A DNA stretch of 64,000 nt from Streptomyces violaceusniger Tu 4113 (lineage in GTDB: Bacteria; Actinomycetota; Actinomycetes; Streptomycetales; Streptomycetaceae), in NCBI RefSeq assembly GCF_000147815.2, contig NC_015957.1, positions 9,982,001-10,046,000 on the forward strand, in the 5' to 3' direction. This document shows, one piece after another, positions 60,599-64,000 of the stretch. Numbering within the stretch: position 1 is the stretch's first letter; each line of letters starts with the position of its first letter. The notes below the pieces were generated by a model. It was not told the origin of the DNA, searched no databases, and saw only the letters and a program-made list of their open reading frames with translations. The translations under genes were made by a program, and so were the position numbers.

Positions 60599-60670
60599 TG
60601 GTGAGCTCATACACGTGGTGGCCCGCCGGTGAGCGCGCAGCGGGGGGTAGCTTCCCCCACCCCGCCCCTT

Positions 60671-60909
60671 CCCGAATCCCGGGGGCGGCCCCGGACCCCG
60701 GCCGGGGCTCCGCCCCCGCACCCCGCTCCTCAAACACCGGAGGGGCTGGAGCGAATCCCGGGGACGGCCCCGGATCCCGGCCAGCGCTCCGCCCCCGCAC
60801 CCCGCTCCTCAAACACCGGAGGGGCTTGAGCGAACCCCAGGGGCGGCCCCGGACCCCGGCCAGCGCTCCGCCCCCGCACCCCGCTCCTCAAACACCGGAG
60901 GGGCTGAAT
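60671..60909. repeat. Three tandem copies of an ~80-bp intergenic repeat
   Basis: Copies begin at 60671, 60752 and 60831, each ending in gctcctcaaacaccggaggg. They differ at a few positions. The ending resembles a widespread streptomycete intergenic element (CTCAAACxCCGGAGGGGCT). A run of gggccggggctgca-like units follows to about 61010. Confidence 0.8.
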
Positions 60910-61012
60910 TGGCCGCGGGCGGCGGGCGCGCGGCGCCTCCCGGGCCGGGGCTGCACGGGCCGGGGCTGCAGGGGCCGGGGCGTCATGGCCTGGGGCCTCC
61001 CGGCCCGGGGCG

Positions 61013-62563
61013 TCAGCGGCGGCCCATGGCCAGGTCCACCGAGGCTGCGACGCGGGCCGCGACGTCCTCCGCGTACGCCGCGTCCGTACGGTCGAAGGCC
61101 CGGCGGCTGGACGTACGCAGGAAGGTGACCACGCCGAGGGTGCGGCCGCGGCTGCGCAGCACCGCGCACAGGCCGTGCACCGTGCCCTCCGGCCATTTGC
61201 GGGCCACCGCCCACTGGGCCGCCGCGGTCTCGTCCGAGCGTCTCGTGCTCGCCCGTACCGAACCGCAGCGGTCGACCGCCTGGAGCGCCGGATGGCCCTC
61301 CGGGTAGCCCAGCGGGATGCCGCCCGGGACGACGGGCGGGCAGGGGCCGGGGGCGCCGACGGGGGTGGCCGCCGCCCGGACGAGCCGGACCCGGTCCGCC
61401 GGGGCGCCCGGCGGTGGGTCCAGGACCAGGTCGATCAGGGCGTGATCGGCGAAGCCCGCCAGCGCGAAGTCCAGGTGGACCGAGGCCGCCTCCATCGGGT
61501 CCTCGCATTCGGCCGCCGCCCGCGCCGCCCGGTGCAGTTGGTTGCCCCGGAAGCGCATCCGGGCGCTCTCCTGCTCCTGGCCCTTCGCCTCCGTCACATC
61601 CTGGAAGATCCAGGCCACGCCGAGCGGCGTCGGCTCCTCGGTGAGCGGTGAGGCCAGCCGGAGGAAGCCGCTGAGGTAGCAGCGGCGCCGGGCCGCCGCA
61701 CCGGCCTCGCCACGGTCGACCCCCTCGCCGCGCACCGCCTCGTCGTCGTCGAGCAGTTCGTAGCGCACACTGTCCGCGCCCTCGAAGCCGTCCGCCGCGT
61801 CGGCTTCCCGCAGTGTCACCCACAGCTCGGTGGGCGCCGGGGGCGCGCCCTCCGCAAGGACGTGCTGCAGCGCGGCCTCCGCCTCCTCGACGCCCTGGTC
61901 CAGGAAATCGCCCAGCGGCCGGCCGGGCGCGGTTTTACGGGCCGTACGCAGCGCGCCCGCCGCGCTGGCGTTGACGACGGCCACCCGTAGATCCGCGTCG
62001 ACCAGGACCACGTTCCACGACGCGTCCTCCAGCAGCGCCTCGCTCAGCGCTATCGACCGCTCCAGGTCGACCTGCGCATGCACCTCGCTGAAGGCGCAGT
62101 ACACCCCGGCCGGGCGGCCGTCCGCGCCCGCCACCGCCGAGGACTGGGTACGGACCAGGACCCGGCCGCCGTCCTTGGTCAGCAGCGCGAACTCGTGCAC
62201 CCGGCGTCCCATGGTGCCCATGGCCTCCGTAAGGCGCGCGTCGACGTCCCGTGCGTCCCCTGGGCGGGCGGCCCAGCCGCCCAGCCCCTTGCGGCCGACC
62301 GCCTCCGCCGCCGTCCAGCCGAGGATGCGCTCGGCCTCGTGGTTCCAGTGGGTCACCATGCCGTCGGCGTCGAACGCGCACAGGGCGGCGTCCATCCCGT
62401 CGAGCAGCGCGGCGAGCAGTTCGGAGTCGGGCCGCTCGGGACCGTCCGGGCACTCGGGCCGGACGGACGCCGACGCGGCGGCGCCCGCCTGCCCGGGGAC
62501 CCCCCGCGAGGATCGGGCGGAACGCGCTGGCCCTGCGGGTTCGGAACGTTGTGAAGCGCTCAC
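61013..62563 (-). CDS. PAS and GAF domain sensor protein
   Basis: The 516-residue protein has a Ser/Ala-rich start, then a PAS domain (LLAALLDGMDAALCAFDADGMVTHWNHEAERILGW). A second PAS-like segment (WNVVLVDADLRVAVVNASAAGALR) leads to a PAC-like tail with WIFQDVTEAK. A GAF-like C-terminal domain follows (HLDFALAGFADHALIDLVLD, LGVVTFLRTSSRRAF). I see neither a histidine-kinase nor a PP2C phosphatase domain, so the output is unclear. GTG 62563 has AAGGGGTGT upstream. Confidence 0.8.
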   Translation of the reverse strand: MSASQRSEPAGPARSARSSRGVPGQAGAAASASVRPECPDGPERPDSELLAALLDGMDAALCAFDADGMVTHWNHEAERILGWTAAEAVGRKGLGGWAARPGDARDVDARLTEAMGTMGRRVHEFALLTKDGGRVLVRTQSSAVAGADGRPAGVYCAFSEVHAQVDLERSIALSEALLEDASWNVVLVDADLRVAVVNASAAGALRTARKTAPGRPLGDFLDQGVEEAEAALQHVLAEGAPPAPTELWVTLREADAADGFEGADSVRYELLDDDEAVRGEGVDRGEAGAAARRRCYLSGFLRLASPLTEEPTPLGVAWIFQDVTEAKGQEQESARMRFRGNQLHRAARAAAECEDPMEAASVHLDFALAGFADHALIDLVLDPPPGAPADRVRLVRAAATPVGAPGPCPPVVPGGIPLGYPEGHPALQAVDRCGSVRASTRRSDETAAAQWAVARKWPEGTVHGLCAVLRSRGRTLGVVTFLRTSSRRAFDRTDAAYAEDVAARVAASVDLAMGRR

Positions 62564-62738
62564 CTGACACCCCTTGCTCGACGTGGCTGTCTGTTGTGGG
62601 GCACGTCGGACATTGAACTCGAACGTGACACGCGCCACACCGCATTCGTCGAAATCGTTGCCACACGGAAATTCGCTTGTGTGTGGCAGGAGGCGGTTCT
62701 TAGGCTTCCACTACACGAGAAGGGAGGTGGTTCGGCAG

Positions 62739-62777
62739 ATGTATGAAATCCGGACGCGTGAGGTGACTGCGGGCTAG
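62739..62777 (+). CDS. Short ORF with strong ribosome-binding site
   Basis: ATG 62739 opens MYEIRTREVTAG (12 codons, TAG). GGGAGG lies at 62722-62727, 11 bases upstream; a GTG at 62727 in the same frame would give a 16-residue product. The stop codon lies in a hairpin loop between gactgc (62765-62770) and gcagtc (62777-62782). No following plus-strand gene is in this window. It may be a small peptide or leader, or part of a small RNA. Confidence 0.4.
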   Translation: MYEIRTREVTAG

Positions 62778-63107
62778 CAGTCCGTCGTCGCGCTCTGCGC
62801 ATCGCCGGACTGGCGCACGAAAGAGGTGCGCAGCCGGCCAATCCCATGCAGTCACCCGACCCGCGGGTCGCCGGTACGTCCGACCGGCCCCCTTCCGCCT
62901 CAGGGCGTCAGGGGTAAAGACCCGCGGGTTGTCCGCGTTTTCGGGGCTCTTCACGGGCCTCAGAGCTCTTCAGGTGCCTCAGGGCTCTTCAGGACATCGG
63001 GGCTCTTCAAGGCATCAGGGGGTTTGTTCTCGGCAGCCTTACGGGTCTGTTCTCGGCGGCTTTACGGTCCGCACCGGCCCGAGCGCCGCCCTCCGCACGC
63101 GCCGCCC

Positions 63108-63818
63108 CTACGGGTACAGCCGCTCCACCCGCCAGCCCTCCTCAGCGGGCAGCCGGACGTACCGCAGCCGGTCGTGCAGCCGGTTCTCCCGGCCCTGCCA
63201 GAATTCCACCGCCTCCGGCACCACCCGGAACCCGCCCCACTCCGGCGGCACCGGCACCTGCTCCCCCGGCGGATAGCGGTCCGCCAGCTCCTCGTACGAG
63301 CGGTCCAGTTCCTCCCGCGAGCCCACCACCGAGGACTGCGTGCTCGCCCACGCCCCGAGCTGTGAGCCGTGCGGCCGGGTCCGGAAGTACGCCGCCGTCT
63401 CGTCCCGCCCGGTGCGCCGCGCGGCGCCCGTGACGATCACCTGCCGGGCGATGGGATGCCAGGGGAAGAGCAGCGCGACATTCGGGTTCTCGCCCAGCTC
63501 ACGGCCCTTGCGGGAGCCGTAGTTGGTGTAGAAGACGAAGCCGCGCTCGTCGAAGCTCTTCATCAGGACGGTGCGGGAGCTGGGGCGGCCCGCCGCGTCG
63601 GCCGTCGAGACGATCATGGCGTTCGGTTCGAAGAGCCCGCTGCCGACCGCGTCCTCGAACCACCGCGTGAACTGCCGGAACGGATCGCCCGCGAGGTCCG
63701 CCTCGTCGAAGCCGGCCGCGCGGTAGTGCTCGCGCATGGCGGCCGGGTCGTACGTACGCGCGGAGGAAGCCGAGGGCTCCGAGTCAACGTGAGGCACGGG
63801 CATATCTTGCAACATCAT
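63108..63818 (-). CDS. pdxH: Pyridoxamine 5'-phosphate oxidase
   Basis: The 236-residue FMN enzyme makes pyridoxal 5'-phosphate from pyridoxamine or pyridoxine phosphate. Landmarks are [47 protein letters not shown] (FMN and substrate contacts), [14 protein letters not shown] and, at the C-terminus, [18 protein letters not shown] and LYP. Two adjacent ATGs (63818, 63815) are possible; AAGGA favours the second. It stands at the right edge of the window, so its operon is unknown. Confidence 0.93.
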   Translation of the reverse strand: MMLQDMPVPHVDSEPSASSARTYDPAAMREHYRAAGFDEADLAGDPFRQFTRWFEDAVGSGLFEPNAMIVSTADAAGRPSSRTVLMKSFDERGFVFYTNYGSRKGRELGENPNVALLFPWHPIARQVIVTGAARRTGRDETAAYFRTRPHGSQLGAWASTQSSVVGSREELDRSYEELADRYPPGEQVPVPPEWGGFRVVPEAVEFWQGRENRLHDRLRYVRLPAEEGWRVERLYP

Positions 63819-64000
63819 CGGTCCTTCGCACGGGCTGCCCCGGACGAGCGGTCTCCCTCCCCCGCCTTACCGTCCCGTAACCCTCCCGCGACGCGCACCG
63901 CGTGTGCCGCTTCTCACGCTTCCCCGTGGCGTGCGCACGCACCAGACTGAGGATGACCATGCGCCTGTCGGCGCCTGGCAGGCACCACCCCCCGTGTCCT
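63819..64000. other. Right edge, no gene visible
   Basis: This short stretch is upstream of pdxH on the minus strand and runs to the window edge. No frame is convincing, and a plus-strand gene may begin beyond the edge. Confidence 0.4.

Overview
This window is a high-GC actinobacterial chromosome segment, almost certainly Streptomyces. Supporting signs are third positions that are nearly all G or C, frequent GTG and TTG starts, ATGA/GTGA stop-start overlaps, an LAETG-type cell-wall anchor, mycothiol-dependent and DtxR/DmdR-type proteins, PspC-domain histidine kinases, several Ser/Thr kinases and NlpC/P60 cell-wall hydrolases. It reads as ordinary core-chromosome DNA. I see no insertion sequence, prophage, CRISPR array, tRNA or rRNA gene.

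Layout. 0-0.48 kb is a tandem-repeat tract, followed by icmB (isobutyryl-CoA mutase small subunit). 1.4-11 kb is rich in cell-envelope genes: a lipase, an M23 peptidase with a long low-complexity N-terminus, two paralogous NlpC/P60 hydrolases and an L,D-transpeptidase, with pcrA and a small membrane protein among them. The first NlpC/P60 gene has a clear c-di-AMP (ydaO-type) riboswitch and the second does not. 11-19 kb holds an SDR oxidoreductase, a LiaFSR-like minus-strand cluster (PspC/LiaF protein, small membrane protein, PspC-domain histidine kinase, LuxR-type regulator) and a divergent Ser/Thr kinase. 19-25 kb holds DoxX, an IPT-like membrane protein, a class II aldolase, a Uma2 nuclease-like protein, guaA, and a chorismate mutase preceded by what looks like a leaderless Phe/Tyr leader peptide plus terminator.

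25-34 kb holds an LAETG surface protein, a succinate-semialdehyde dehydrogenase/GMC oxidoreductase pair and two more Ser/Thr kinases. 34.5-41.5 kb holds an M64 peptidase, an S33 peptidase divergent from an XRE-TPR regulator, and a NarL-type two-component pair. 41.5-47.4 kb holds a STAS protein, a sigma factor overlapping a zinc-finger/mycothiol-isomerase fusion (probable anti-sigma factor), purU, a small conserved protein and a solute-binding lipoprotein. 47.4-58 kb holds a proline-rich membrane protein, a TPR regulator, a primase-polymerase-like protein, an ABC exporter, an SH3-like secreted protein, an FMN-dependent alpha-hydroxy-acid oxidase, a lipoprotein and an alpha/beta-hydrolase-fold protein lacking its nucleophile. 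58-64 kb holds the iron regulator dmdR1 divergent from a SIS-domain protein, a PAS/GAF sensor and pdxH.

The observations most worth following are the chorismate mutase leader/attenuator, the zinc-finger plus mycothiol-isomerase fusion behind a sigma factor, the LexA-like box in front of the nucleophile-less hydrolase, the tandemly copied 3' end of dmdR1, the ~300-residue repeat tail on the LiaR-like regulator, and a short ORF with a strong Shine-Dalgarno near 62.74 kb. Starts were chosen by ribosome-binding-site quality and several differ from the longest open frame.
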